A stretch of DNA of 64,000 bases from Anagrus nilaparvatae (GCA_022575985.1 JAKSXM010000266.1:1612001-1676000); one strand, 5' to 3'. Positions 1 through 12,206 are shown, counted from the first letter of the stretch. The notes: generated by a model from the sequence alone, not told the origin. Numbers and translations: made by a program.

Positions 1-207
1 CAAAAATCTAATCGCTTAGGCTTGCATAAAGAAGAGGCGTTGAAGTGGCAGGCAGAAAAAGATTTAGGAGACGGTTTTTGAGGTTTTTGGGGATTTTGGT
101 GAAAAGAGTTAAAAGAAACAGAGTAAAGAGAATTTTTGGTTTTATTTGATACAAAATTTGATTGCTATTGAGATTGAGAGGTTCCGTTTTGGGTTAGGAT
201 GGAGGCA
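1..207 (-). other. Downstream flank of retroelement ORF1 fragment
   Basis: On the minus strand this follows the low-complexity reading frame that ends at 208. I see no motif. It may be the element's next region, cut by the window edge. Confidence 0.3.
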
Positions 208-735
208 TCAAATTGACTCAACTGGGATTGGGTAAAATTTGTAGGGGATAGGGGAGGTGGGTTTGCTGGAGCTGGGATTAGTGGGATAGAGAGGGAAGAT
301 TGGAATAGGTAGAGGGGGAAATTGAAATTGATTTTGAGAAAAGGCAGGAGGCTTAAGTTGAAAAATTTTATTTTGGTTTTGGCGAGTTTGATGGTTTAAA
401 GGAGGAGGGGCAGCTGGACGGAAAGAGGATAGATTCCTATTTGATAGTGGATTCTGGAAAGAGTTTACATTTCTAAAATTATTATTATATGTGTAATTAT
501 TGTTATTATTATAGAAACGAGGTTGACCTTGATTTGAGTTAAAAGAAAATCCCTGGTTTGGCGGTGGCCCCTGAGGTAACTGAGAGAAATTTTGCTGGTT
601 CATTTGATTTTGATTCCAATTTTGGTGCTGAGTTTGAAGTTCGATTGTTGATTCTTGGAGATTGTTTAACGTAGAAAGAGATTTAGAGTAATTCTTGTAA
701 GTCTTTAGGACTGTTGATGGAAATAGCTCTTTCAT
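208..735 (-). CDS. Asn/Gln/Pro-rich reading frame, second part of a retroelement ORF1
   Basis: This 175-residue frame is low in complexity. A Gln/Asn-rich stretch and a run of Asn are followed by a Pro/Phe-rich tail. It overlaps the end of the preceding minus-strand frame (683-1246) by about 50 bases in a different frame. It could be a separate small protein or the frameshifted continuation of that ORF1. I recognise no enzyme motif. Composition alone suggests an RNA-binding or condensate-forming gag-like tail, which is inference. The overlap resembles ORF1/ORF2 junctions of non-LTR elements, but no endonuclease or reverse transcriptase is visible before the edge. Confidence 0.35.
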   Translation of the reverse strand: MKELFPSTVLKTYKNYSKSLSTLNNLQESTIELQTQHQNWNQNQMNQQNFSQLPQGPPPNQGFSFNSNQGQPRFYNNNNNYTYNNNFRNVNSFQNPLSNRNLSSFRPAAPPPLNHQTRQNQNKIFQLKPPAFSQNQFQFPPLPIPIFPLYPTNPSSSKPTSPIPYKFYPIPVESI

Positions 736-1345
736 TTGGCGTTACTTGAATGAATATTTGTCCGCTCTTGTGCCAAGTTTTGTAGAGGCCCATGGATTTT
801 TTTAAATTTCGGGCAGCTCTGAAGAGTTTATGCACATCCTCAGGTAAATATTCATTGATGTAGATTTGGTTGTTGGACATAGAGTGTTTGAAGACATCGC
901 TGTTAGAAATTCTACCATAAGATCTTTTTAGGTCTAGAAGTTGAAGACAGTGAGCCCTAGAATAGAATGTGACTTGTACCATGGAGGAGTTGTTAGGATG
1001 CTTGACTACCCGGGCTTTCCTGATGTTTTTAGATTTTGTGATGTTGAGATTGAGATAGTTCCCAAGAATGACGACCTTACATTTTAGATCAACATTAGGG
1101 TTTTCAACGTTGTCAAGACCTGAGATCATGAGGTTACTTGAATATTCAATCTCAAATGACCTGAGACGGAAGTTAAAGTCTTCTAATTGGCCTTCGTGAG
1201 CTTTGAGTACGTTAGCGTGACCACTGATGGTTGAAGAGCAGTTCATGATGAATTGTTGTTGGATTTTACAAACGTTACTGAGTTGATTAAAGTCCTCACG
1301 TAATAACTCGAAATTTTTGAAAAAAGTGACCTGGAGTGAGGATAG
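683..1345 (-). pseudogene. FP-domain-like ORF1 protein of a retroelement, 5'-truncated
   Basis: The frame stays open upstream of the Met at 1246 to about 1345, where it meets a short tandem repeat, so the N terminus is missing. The first part is heptad-like and helical (roughly 1345-1140). It is followed by an LMISGL segment and a basic fold ending in a KSGQIFIQV-like strand. That order matches the FP (baculovirus FP25-like) domain widespread in insect retroelement ORF1 proteins, known for nucleic-acid binding. Known of family: such frames usually precede or accompany an RT. None is seen here. The assignment rests on remembered pattern. Confidence 0.45.
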
Positions 1346-1386
1346 TTCTTAGATAGTTCTTAGATAGTTCTTAGATAGTTCTTAAC
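1341..1386. repeat. Short tandem repeat at element junction
   Basis: Four copies of an 11-base unit (ATAGTTCTTAG) lie exactly between the truncated minus-strand ORF1 fragment and the plus-strand helicase remnant, marking a junction. Confidence 0.8.
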
Positions 1387-2279
1387 AGGATAATTCTTTA
1401 AACATTAGTGAAGAAAATGAAATAAATTTACATGAATATGAAGAAACAGATGAAATTCCTGAATCCTTAAATGATGACATGGTTAGAAATCCATTTTAAT
1501 ATTTATCTGGATACTGTGAAAATATTGATAACATTGAATTAGGAAAAAGACAAATTGATATATGCTACGATTGGAATATAACAGACAAAAATATACCATC
1601 TAAAGATGATATTGAAAATTTTTAAAAAAATTATAAATCAGATAATTCAAACAAACAAAATTCAGATGACGAGAAAAAAAATATACAATTTACAGAAGAT
1701 CAACAAGAAGTTTTAAACTGTTTAAAAGGACAAATAGACGCGATTAAAAATAATACATTAAAATCCAATATGATCAAAAGAGTAATAGTACAAGGAAAAG
1801 CAGGATCAGGAAAAAACACAGTAATAAAAGAAATGGTAAAAATGATAACATCTGCTTTCAGGGAAGATGCAGTCAAAATCGGAGCACGTACTGGCATGGC
1901 TGCTGTAAATGTATATGGAAAAACATATCACTCATTACGACGATTACCTTTAAATTATAAACAATTTGGTTCATTAGAAAATCAAAATGCCAAAAAACTA
2001 CAAACTAAATTAAAAAATTTGAAATTTCTATTTATTGACGAAATGTCATTAATAGGTTTACGTACTTTATATCAAATAGAATCACGGTGTAGAGAAATTT
2101 TTGCTAACGAAATTGATGAACCTTTTGGTGGAATAAAAAACTTATAACCGGTTTGTGTAAACACAACCTAAATGCATGGAACATGTTTACTTCCAAATGA
2201 GGACTAGATATAATACAAATGTTACTCAACATTACAATACAATTTTCTATTGTTGTAATTAATAATTATCACCTTACTA

Positions 2280-2430
2280 GTTGTTAAGATTCTAAACCCA
2301 AACTATTTTGATTCCCTAAACCTGAATTATTATATGTCCCTTAACCTGAATTATTCCAAGTCCCTAAATCGATATTATTCTAAGTCCATAAACCTGTATT
2401 ATCCTAAGTCCTTAAGCCCAGATTTTTCAG
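2280..2430 (+). repeat. About 30-bp tandem repeat (TCCCTAAACCTGAATTATT type)
   Basis: About five degenerate copies of a unit reading TCCCTAAACCTGAATTATTC lie inside the helicase remnant, just before the C-rich minisatellite. Confidence 0.7.
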
Positions 2431-2484
2431 TCTTTTAAAAGTATTTTATTTATTTATATATACTTCCCTAATTATTCTAAGTCT

Positions 2485-2685
2485 TATTTGACCCCCCCCC
2501 CCTTAAATAGGACAAATTTGACCCCCCTTTAAAAAGGACAAATTTGACCCCTCCCCCTTAAATAGGACAAATTTGACCCCCCCCCTTAAAAAGGACAAAT
2601 TTGACCCCCCCCCCTTAAATAGGACAAATTTGACCCCGCCCCCCTTAAAAAGGACAAATTTGACCCCCCCCTTTAATTTTCAAGT
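2485..2685 (+). repeat. C-rich minisatellite with alternating units
   Basis: About seven units of roughly 30 bases contain GGACAAATTTGACC followed by a C run. Units alternate between AAATAGGAC and AAAAAGGAC, which suggests expansion as a two-unit block. The array sits within the helicase remnant. Confidence 0.85.
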
Positions 2686-3840
2686 TCTGAAGTATCCAAT
2701 CAATTAACGCCGGTAGGAGATACGGCAATATTTAGTCCAAAAAAATTTACTGACAAAATGCAATCGCAAGGAGAACTTGTTTTTAAACAATTTCAGAAAC
2801 ATTTCTGTTTACAAAATGCACACCGAAGGAAATAAAACCCCATATTCAAAATTATTAGATGAAATAGCAAATGCAGAATTGTCGCAGGAAAATTACGAAG
2901 CACTGCATAATAGACGAGAATCTATAATACCTAAAAACGAATTGGATATATTTGAAAATGCAATACATTTATACCCGAAATGCATACAAGTAGCTCGAAT
3001 TGTAACCACAAATGCACCTAATGTAGCCATTCGTTGTTCAGACGAAAAAGCATCAGGGTTACAAAATGTTTTTTATTTATCTAAAAATTGTCGTGTCGTT
3101 ACGGGCAAACTTATGGACTGAAGGAGGTTTAATAAATGGTACTTTAGGATATGTGAGAGAAATAATTTATGCTGAAAATAATTCACCACCGCAAATACCA
3201 GAAGCTATCATGGTAGAATTTGATAATTATAAAGGATCCTATTTATATAAAAATCTATTTCCAATAATACCTCTAAACCGTACATGGACACATAATAAAT
3301 ACAATGCAGCCGAATACAAATACCACTTATGTCATCATATTCAATAACCATACATAAATCCCAAGGCCAAACTATTCATAAAATGTTTCTCCATATTGGA
3401 GACAGTGAAAGGTAATTTGGTACCAGTTACGTAGGATTAAGTAGAATTAAATCAATAAACGATTTAATTCTAATAAAAGATTACTACAAATATAGATACG
3501 ACTCTATTCGGCTATGTGCTTCTTTTAAAGACAAACAAAAGTTTTTACACAAATTGAAAAACGATATTCACTAAAATATAAAAATAAAATAAAAAAAATT
3601 ATATTCAATTTCATACATTAATAATTCAATAAATTAAAATTTTTTTCATTTATATGCCTAAATTTATTTTAAAAAACAATACAATTACTCCTAGACAAAA
3701 TAAACTATATATACGATAAAATAATACTTATACAGATGATTAAATACGAAACTATTAATTTTCAACTTGGAATATTTTTAAATAAGAAATAATAATATAA
3801 TGATTTAAAAAAAATTATAAAATAAATCAAAAAATTTTCT

Positions 3841-3880
3841 ATAGCTTCGCTCAGTCTTATACTCGTCCCGGGTAATCTAG
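3841..3880 (+). mobile_element. Probable Helitron 3' terminus
   Basis: After the helicase frame and an AT-rich tail comes a GC-richer end with a CCCGGG palindrome, then AATCTAG followed by T. Helitron 3' ends carry a short hairpin before CTRR and insert before T. The position downstream of a Pif1-type frame on the same strand supports the call. Confidence 0.6.
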
Positions 3881-4039
3881 TATGTAAAAAGAAATATTAC
3901 AACTGAAAAAAAAAAATTAGAAGAGAATAAGATACCAAAAAATATAAATGTAATTATAAAAAAATAGAAAACAACAAAATAAATAACATTAAAATTAAAA
4001 TTATTCATATGAAGTTTTAATTAAAAATTTTTAAAATAC

Positions 4040-5300
4040 CTCATCACTCGTATCGTCAGAATAATAAACATCCTGCAGTTCAAAATTTTCTTCATCATCT
4101 TCAGATGACTGATTTCCATCATTATTTAATTTAGCAATATCATTCATCTCATAATCTTCATCAATAAAATTATTCCCCTTAAAAAAAATTATTCAATTTA
4201 AGTTTTATAATTAAAAAATAAGTATTTGCAGCAAATTGTGTGTTACCTCTAATTCATTAAAATCAGACTCATTTTCAGAATCATTTTGGCCATGTGAATA
4301 ACTCTTAAATTCTATCTCGGAAGATGAATCCCCATTTTCTAAACCCTGCAAAAATAATCCTAGTTCATTTTTGAATAGAAAAAAGTTATCATTTGAAATT
4401 AAATAACAATAATAACTGATTAAATAAAATTTTATATCATTGCATTGTAATAAGAGCACTCGATAAAAAACTTGTGTACCAACCTTTCAATTTTTCATTT
4501 TATACTTAAATTCATCACTTTAGATACAAATTCTTTTTTAATTTAACAGGTTTATTATTAAATATTTCAAATATATTACATTTAAAACAAAATTTAATAT
4601 TTAAAAATATAAACTTTTAAAAAATATCTCTAGATTTTGATAAAAATACTGTCGTCAAGCAAAAAAAAATATCTGAAAAAGTTTATTACCTGTATTATAT
4701 TAAAATCATTATCATTTTCAGAATCATTGTGGGAAGATGAACTTTCGTCTTCTAATTCTTGCTAAAATAATTAAAATTAGATAAATTAAAAGTAAAAATT
4801 TTTAATTCAATACTAAATATATTTATTAGTCAAAAGTTACATTAAATCATTTATGTGTATGTATACATGCATAATCAATTTTGATAAGTTTATTTATATA
4901 CTAAATAAAAACAAATTATTTGTAAAAAGTTTTTTTCAAAACGAACGTTATATATCCCATATATTATGTAAATTAATATATTTTGGATTATTTATTGGGA
5001 TTCACTTTTATCTACGATAAAATTCATTCCTTTTTACCTGGTTTTTGTATTCATATAATTTTCTCCTTTTTTCTCTGGATCTTATAGTGCTTGATGGAGG
5101 AACTCCTCCTCTATTTTCGCATAATTTGTAAGGACCACTTTTTCGCTTAAAAGATGAAGTTTTTCTATACAAAAACATCACATCGTTAAAATAAAAAAAA
5201 AATTATTTGTTACATGAAATTTTTTAAAGCACAATTTATTTGCTTACAGATGTTCTTCTTCTTTAACAGTTGATACATTTAAAATTTCTTCTTCATCCAT
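4040..5300 (-). CDS. Five-exon acidic protein gene, 3' end not found
   Basis: I do not recognise this protein. Five exons on the minus strand join in one frame with GT..AG borders: 5300-5248 (start Met), 5164-5038, 4761-4690, 4345-4247 and 4177-4040. Together they give about 163 codons without a stop. The first two exons encode a short acidic start, then a Lys/Arg-rich stretch (SSFKRKSGPYKL and SREKRRKL). The last three encode Asp/Glu/Ser/Asn-rich segments, and exons 3 and 4 both carry the SEN-SDFN-type core, so they look like exon duplicates. The donor at 4039 implies a further exon, but the Helitron end at 3880 lies just beyond. The gene points away from the BEN-type gene at 6134. It could be a host gene or the N terminus of a DNA-transposon protein. 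Confidence 0.6.
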
Positions 5301-6133
5301 TTTTTTTGTTATTAATAATTAATATTAAAACATATGAAAATTATTAAATAAAACAGTAAATTTTTTATTGACAACGCAATTATTACGTTTGGCAGTTGAT
5401 CTCACACACATGTGCTTACAAGTTACAATTTAAAAAAAACCATAGTCGGTAGCATTTACTTTGTTGCCACTTTAGAAAATGGTTGCTGCGAAACTTAGCC
5501 GCTTCATGGCGCTGAAGTGGTGTTTTTGTTGGTAATCTAGGGTCTCTAGTTTTTGTTGTGTTTTTGAAAATTAGGATGCTTTTAAAAAATTTTTTTGCTT
5601 TTACGTGTTATTATTGAATTAAAATATTGTACCCGAGCATAAAATTTGAAAATTGAAAGTTATTTATATAAAACAGAATTACAAGTTTATATAAATTCAT
5701 AAATTCCCCCACTACACTTTGCCCTCTGGCTCAGCCTGAAGTTTCTCACGTATAGCCATTAATCTCAATTTTCGGATGTTCGGCAACACCTGTTCGTTCG
5801 CACACGTGATAACCTCTTTGACACGCGATTACAAAATATTGTGCGCATTTTCTCCAATTGTGTTGTTTGTTCTAGATTTTTCTCTATAAGTTTTTTATGG
5901 AAAAAAATCGTTTTTATTTTCATAAATAAAGATTTATTTTAGTTTTGCCTTCTATTCAAATAGACAAAAAATAAATTTTTTTATGAAAAATTTGGTAAGT
6001 TCTTGCTTAATATACCAAATATTATCATATATTTCTATTAGTACTTTTTAGTCTTCAAAGTATTATTTTCTTTTAGTGTTTGCGATACATTTTTTGTACT
6101 TGTTAGATTAAATGTATAAGGATATTTTTAAAA
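5301..6133. promoter_or_regulatory. Shared intergenic region of a divergent gene pair
   Basis: About 830 bases separate the start codons of two divergent spliced genes. A GC-richer block at about 5440-5560 and another at 5715-5870 stand out from AT-rich surroundings. This is a candidate bidirectional promoter by position only; I see no recognisable core element. Confidence 0.35.
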
Positions 6134-7876
6134 ATGGACAATTTATTAAGTGACGAAAAGTGCGTCTTAGTTAAATTCATCAATTTGGATGATAAGCTTG
6201 AGGTAGGATTCTATGCATGGTTAGAGGATCCTCCAGTATTCGAAGAGCTTGATCTACTCAAAGACAAAGAATGCTCCATTTATTGGCCAAAAAACATTAA
6301 AAATCTTAAAAAAGAGGTTGCTATTCTGTCTGCCAAAGAAATGGGAAAGATGAGATACGTAAAAACCTATGAACTTATAGCCCATCCTGTAGTTCTTAAA
6401 GAACATGGAAGTAAGTTTAATTTATATGTATATGATTAAATTCTTTTATACAAAAAATTAAATTACAGTAAAAGAGATTATAAATAACTGATTATTCTCA
6501 ATTGACCAATCTACGTTCACTTTTAAAATTACAGTTTTACTAGAATATATCAATATATGAATGTTTTATAATTTTAATTTTAATTTATTGGCATCTACTC
6601 CTTTATTTGGACTTGAGGTAAATGTAAATGTAAAGAAAGATTAAAATAATTTAAATTTTAAACATTACAAGAGAAATTTTTCAGTTTGGTTGTTACGTTT
6701 TTTATTTGCATAAGTTAAATATTTGATATCAAATTATTAATTTAAGTAAATTTTTTGAGCAAAATAATATCACATAAAATTAAAATTTATTTAATTATTT
6801 AAAATCATGGTTAATTTTTAAAATGGAATTTTTTTTAAAGAGATTTCTATTTTTTCTTTTTAATAGCATGGAAAGAGATGCAAGGCAAATTAAATTTATT
6901 TGTAAAGAAAGGAAACATTGATGATTCTAAAGAAAATCGCAAGAATTTATTCGCTAAGAGAAGAAGTGATGACAATGAAAGCGATGAAATTGATTTTGCA
7001 AAGGTATAAAATAATAGCTAAGCTTTGAAAAATTATTAATTAACGCCTATGTATTAGAATATCTGTTCAATTTTTAAGAAATAGATGATTTTAAATTTAA
7101 AAAAGTTTTTGCAAAAAGTTTATATTACTTTATTCTATTTTATTTAAAAGAATAATAGTTTTACTTTAATTTTTTTTCAATCTGTATTTTAAATTTGAAG
7201 ATAAAAGTTGAATATTCATTAAACCTAATCTTTTTGTAAAAAATCACTTATTATATTCTTGTAAATATAAAAATATATATTTTGTGTCATAATTTTTTTA
7301 ATTTATGCCTCTGTCGAGAATATTTTTTTGAGATATTTTAGAAAATGTAATAAGTTTTTATTTTTTAATTACAGAAACCTAAAAAAACAAATGTTTTACA
7401 AGAGAAAAATACTATTAACAATTTAATTTCAGATATTATTACTGACTCTTAAAACAATAAAAATGTAAGATAAAATTTTTTTTATTATTATTTCAAATAT
7501 TATTTTATGCATATTTTAATAATTATTATTTTAAATATGTTATAGTTGGATTATGACCCACAAAACGTTGCATATGAAATTAGTTCTGAAAGTGTCAATG
7601 AAGATTCAAAAATTTTGGACCTACAAAAACAAATCTCATATTTTAAATTAGAAAAAAAAGAACTTTTGAATCAGATAAATAACTTAAAAGAACAATTGAA
7701 TAGTACAGAAATACAATTGAAAAAAGTAAAGGATGAAAACAAATCTTTACAAGCATCTACAGATGAAGGTTTAAAAAAAAAGTTAGATATGGTGTGTGCA
7801 ATGAATGAAGACTATGAAGATAAATTAGAAGAGTTTGAAAAATTTAAAGCATCATACCCAAACCATGTTTGTATAG

Positions 7877-9616
7877 GTAATTTTGTATTATAATTTTTTA
7901 TTATAAACTAATAGACCATGTGGGCTAATTGATTTTTGGTTACGTTAACTTTAGCATTTGATTATGTTATTTATTTATTTATTATGTTATTTACATTTCT
8001 ACATTATATCATTTAAGCCTTATTTTAACTTAAATTTATATCAGGGACCGTTCACAGAAGATAAGTAAGCTAGGTCTCCTTGGACATTAGATCCCACAAC
8101 AAAATAATATTTATGTATACTTTTATCGCTTCGTGAGACCTGGTTTGCAATTAATTCTATACTCAAAAAACCACCGAAAGCGAATGCTTTGCAGACCAAA
8201 TCTCAGGAAGCATTAAAAACTTAATAAATATTTCTAAACGAGACCTGATCTATTTCTGCTTTTGCTAGATGTTTAAGATATGGGCCAAAAAGTAGAAAAT
8301 TAGATATTTCATCTCCTAATCGTCTGCCTTAAAAAATTTTTGCTGCATTTGTTTTTAAAAGTAAGCAATCAGAAAAAATCATTCGTTGTTAGTGCTAGGT
8401 AGGGTGATAAAATTAAAATGATATACGTCTCATGAATGTGATTTCACGTAAACACTCAAAATTTTGGAACAAACTATTTTTGACTGTAAAATAAAAATAT
8501 TTACAAAAGTTAGATCTTGTAAAGTAATGAAAAATGCAATTATTATAAAAAAAAAAACAAAGTCATTTTGAGGCAAAAAGCCCCAACAAAGTCTGACTTT
8601 TATAAATATTCTTATTTTATAGCCAAAGATAATTGTTCTCACACCCAGGTGCATACGGTATTTTAGCTTTAAAATCCCACCCAGCGCTAGGTACTCCAGA
8701 CTTTTTCTTAAAACTTACTTTCAAAAATACTATAGCTTTTTTGGATCGCTAAAATCAAATCTGTTAATTGATTTTAGTATCTAAACTTAAAAAAATAAGA
8801 GAAAACTTTTTTTTCTATTAAACTTTTTCTTTTTGCAATTGAAAGGAAAAACAATATTGGTACTATTAAAAAAAAAATCATTTTAAGACCCCCGTGGATG
8901 AAAGCTTTCCCTAAATTTAAATTTCTATAAAAAATTTGGCTTTTTTACATTTTTTTATTGATGTATGTGGTTATAATTTATGGTATTTGACCTTAAAAGA
9001 ATGTATTAACCCTTTCAAGAAGTGAAGATAATTTAAAAGTACCCCTCTATTTTTTTTTTAATTATAAAAAAAAGTAAATTGTAGAAGCTATTTACATTCG
9101 GGATCTGAAAAGTGTAAATAACCAATAAATTTGCCTAATTTTTTTCCTATCGCTACTAAAATCTTTTTAAAAAAAATATTATATTTATGGCTCATGTCCA
9201 GAAAAATAAAGAAGATGTGGACAAGGACCCTATACAATTTTTCTGCATCAGTGGCAAGAAAACGCGTGTTTTCGTGGAAAATAAATGCTTTCTGACCACT
9301 GACTAGTAAATGTATTTAACAATTTAACAAGGGATAAGCAGTTTTTAAATTGATGCAAAAATTACAATTTTTGACTAAAATAAGATCTTAAAAATTTTGT
9401 ATAAGCTCCACGTATCTAAAAATTTTTTACTAATCCCTTTTCCATTATATTTCCATTTTTGTTTAAGCGATATGATAATTTATAGTCAGAGTCCCAATTG
9501 AAGATTTTTAAATAAAGACAATTTTAAAATTAATCGAAAAAATACACTTTCCCCGCAGATAAACAAACAAACAAATATATATAATTATTTTTTTTTTTTA
9601 TTTTCTTTTTTTATAG
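7877..9616 (+). other. Intron 4 of the BEN-like gene
   Basis: This intron is AT-rich. A short GC-richer block at about 8040-8240 (GGGACCGTTCACAGAAG region) and several weak inverted segments suggest an old inserted repeat. I see no coding sequence. Confidence 0.4.
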
Positions 9617-9809
9617 TTATTGAAAACTTTGAAATAAGCATGAAACGTGAAATAGCAAATGCAAAAATTAAAATAAGCAAATTAGATTTATCAACATCTC
9701 TTGATGATTTATCCAATAGTACTCAAGAACATAGCGAGGACGAGGCCTGTACTAAAAAGGTACCTGTGTATTTAAAGTTAGTTCTTCTGCAAATATATGT
9801 TCATATGTA

Positions 9810-10325
9810 GATTAAATCGCTGGACCAAATTTTCTTTTTTTTCATAATTTTTTTATTTATGTATTAAATTGACGTTTTATCGGAATTTTAAAAAAATATT
9901 TATTTCGGCCAAAAAAATTTAGTCCATGGACTACCTAAGCTAACATTCTGGGAAAATTTGAGTAAATTTCATCATGAAAAAGTCGGTTTCCGGTCAATTT
10001 GAAAAATACAACCACTTAAAATGAAACCGTAAGTGGCCTAAAATAAAAACAAATTTTTTTTCGAGTAGTCCAGGTAAAAGAAAACTTTTTTAAAATCTCA
10101 TTTGTATACATAATGATGAAAAAAGTCCACCGGTTTTCACATAATTAATCCTTTTTAAAGCTTTAAAAATCAGACATCTAAAAAAAACCAATTTTTGAGA
10201 ATCAGATATTGTCGGCAAAAATTAATATTCTTAAAAATTCCTGTAAAAATGTCAATTTAAGACTTAAATTAGACATTAAGAGAAAAATTTAAAAAATATA
10301 TATATTTTGGTCTTGTGATTGAACC
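9810..10325 (+). repeat. Foldback repeat, short older copy
   Basis: The left arm starts near CTGGACCAAATTTTC and its inverted counterpart ends near 10310 (TTTTGGTCT). The interior (ACTACCTAAGCTAACATTCTGG, then TCCGGTCAATTTGAAAAAT) matches 11840-11920 in direct orientation. It lies in intron 5 of the BEN-like gene, next to a larger copy. Confidence 0.6.
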
Positions 10326-10334
10326 TATTTTACA

Positions 10335-12206
10335 GCTTAACTAACCGGACCAAAATTTTTCTTTCTAAATTTTTTTCTTAAAGACTTATTTTAGTCTTGG
10401 ATTTGCAATTTCACCGGAATTTTGGAAAAATATTAATTTTGAACGAAAATTTCTGATGCTCGAAAATTGGTTTTTTTGAGATTTTTGATTTTTAGGGCTT
10501 TAAAAAGGCTGAATTATCTCAAAACCAATGCACTTTTTATATATACATATGATTGGGAAAAAGTTTTCTTTTTACCTGAGCTACCCGAAATTTTTTTTGG
10601 TTCCTCAATGAGGAACCTTTGTGATGGGTCAAATTTTTTATTTTTTGGCATTTAAGCACGTTTTGGGACCTCAGGAAGCTAAAAAACCGGTTTTTAAAAA
10701 AAGTATGTATGTGTGCGTGTGTGTTTGTGTAGCCGGTGAAATTTCACAACCATTATGGAATTAAGACCTAATTTTTTATTCAAAAATTTTTTCATCAAAA
10801 AATCTCAAACTACTTTTTTTTTTTTTAATTTGAATGTAATACCTAATTTATTTCCATGAAAGTACTTATATTTGAAAGTACAATTTTTACTCGATATCTC
10901 GAATCTAATAATTAATTTTTTGAAAATTTTTTTCCAAAAATTTTCACCACAAAAAAATACAAAAAACACCAATTTTTTTTTCCCTTTGGACTTAGTACCT
11001 AATTTATTTCTATGAGAGTACTAGTTTTAGAACGTTGGTTTATAGTAATTTTTTTGGATCTGATACGGAATTTTTTCAAAATTTTTTTCTCAAAATTAAA
11101 AAAACAAAAAAATTAAATAAACTGCAATATTTTTTTTTGTTGAGTGTAATACTTCATTTAATCCCATGAAAGTACTTATATTTGAAAATATGGTTTTTAC
11201 TCGATATCTCGAATCTGATAATTAATTTTTTGAAAATTTGTTCCAAAATTTTTGATGAATAAAAAAACTTTTAAAAGTTAATAGAAACGTATGTATGATT
11301 GCATGCTTGTGATCGGTGATATCTGTGGCATATTGAAACATTAAGCTCATTGTTTGAGGAACCTTAGTGCCAGCTAGTTGGCAGGGTATTTTTTTATTTT
11401 GGGCCACTTCCTGTCTCATTTTTATCGGTTTGAATTTCTGAAATTAACTGGAGGTCAAGTTCGTCATAATTATTTTTGCTCAAATTTTTCCAGAATGTTG
11501 GCCTATGTGTCAGCTTCTCCCAAAAAAATTTTTGAGATGTGGTATTCAAATTAGTTCCCACAATCATTATTTTAGTTTGTCAAAATTAACTAAAACAAGG
11601 GGCAGTAAAATTTTTTTTTCTCCCAATTAACGAATAAATTAAATTTTGGTATTTTTTTGGTGATTTTACGGATAAAAAATTACTTTGATACCGATTTCAC
11701 GATGATTGAGAGACAAAAAATACTACCGCTCCTTTGTTTAGCTAATTTTGGCTATTTTTGACATACTAAAATAATGATTGTGGGGGCTCATTTGAATGTT
11801 ACATCTCAAAAATTTTTTTAGGACAAGCTGACACATAAGCCAACATTCTGGAAAAATTTGAGTTAAAATAATTATGGCAAACTTGACCTCCGGTCAATTT
11901 GAAAAATTCAAACCGCTAAAAATGAAACTGGATGTGGATCAAAATAAAAAAATTTTTTTTTCTTGGGTTATCTAGGTAAAAAGAAAACTTTTTCCCAAGC
12001 ATGTGTATATATAAAAAGTACATTGGTTTTGAAATAACTAACCTGTTTTAGAGCCCTTAAAATAAAAAATCTCAAAAAAAAACAATTTTCGACCATTAGA
12101 AATTTTTGGTCAAAATTAATATTTTCAAAAAATTCCAGTAAAAATATAATACAAGACCTAAAATAAGCCTTTAAGAAAAAAATTTTGGTCCGTTAAGTTA
12201 AGCTAG
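10335..12206 (+). mobile_element. Large foldback element with long inverted arms
   Basis: Sequence from about 10335 (AGCTTAACTAACCGGACC) to 10598 is the reverse complement of about 11945-12206 (ending GGTCCGTTAAGTTAAGCT). Sequence 11399-11660 is the reverse complement of about 11690-11945. The arms form one long hairpin centred near 11675. The left arm is split by the Helentron-like insertion at 10599-11398. There is no coding capacity. Foldback elements of this kind usually depend on transposases supplied in trans. Confidence 0.75.
10599..11398 (+). mobile_element. Helentron-like non-autonomous element, short copy
   Basis: The element starts with a perfect hairpin, GGTTCCTCAATGAGGAACC. A TG-rich microsatellite core follows at about 10705-10730. 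Near the 3' end it repeats GAGGAACC, then closes with a second hairpin, TGCCAGCTAGTTGGCA, and GGGTA. A second copy at 44878-47938 has the same ends. The insertion splits the left arm of a foldback element within a T run, and the unsplit right arm gives the pre-insertion sequence. Known of family: Helentron-derived elements such as DINE-1 have terminal hairpins and repeat-rich cores and insert at T-rich sites. The match is structural only. Confidence 0.65.

Larger units (their letters stand above)
1386..3574 (+). pseudogene. Pif1-like helicase domain of a Helitron (broken)
   Basis: This is a helicase of the Pif1/RecD type found at the C terminus of Helitron Rep-Hel proteins, which move by rolling-circle replication. 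An acidic lead-in from 1386 carries two stops. The P-loop region is near 1790 and the Walker B-like FLFIDEM near 2030. A motif like GTLGYV is near 3140, and the C-terminal ITIHKSQG and FGTSYVGLSR motifs are near 3345-3440. The Walker A reads GKAGSGKNT, with Asn where Ser/Thr should follow the Lys, so ATP binding is probably lost. The frame breaks at 2146, where a satellite block (about 2150-2690) is inserted, at about 3100, and again near 3345. No Rep nuclease domain is seen upstream. Confidence 0.75.
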
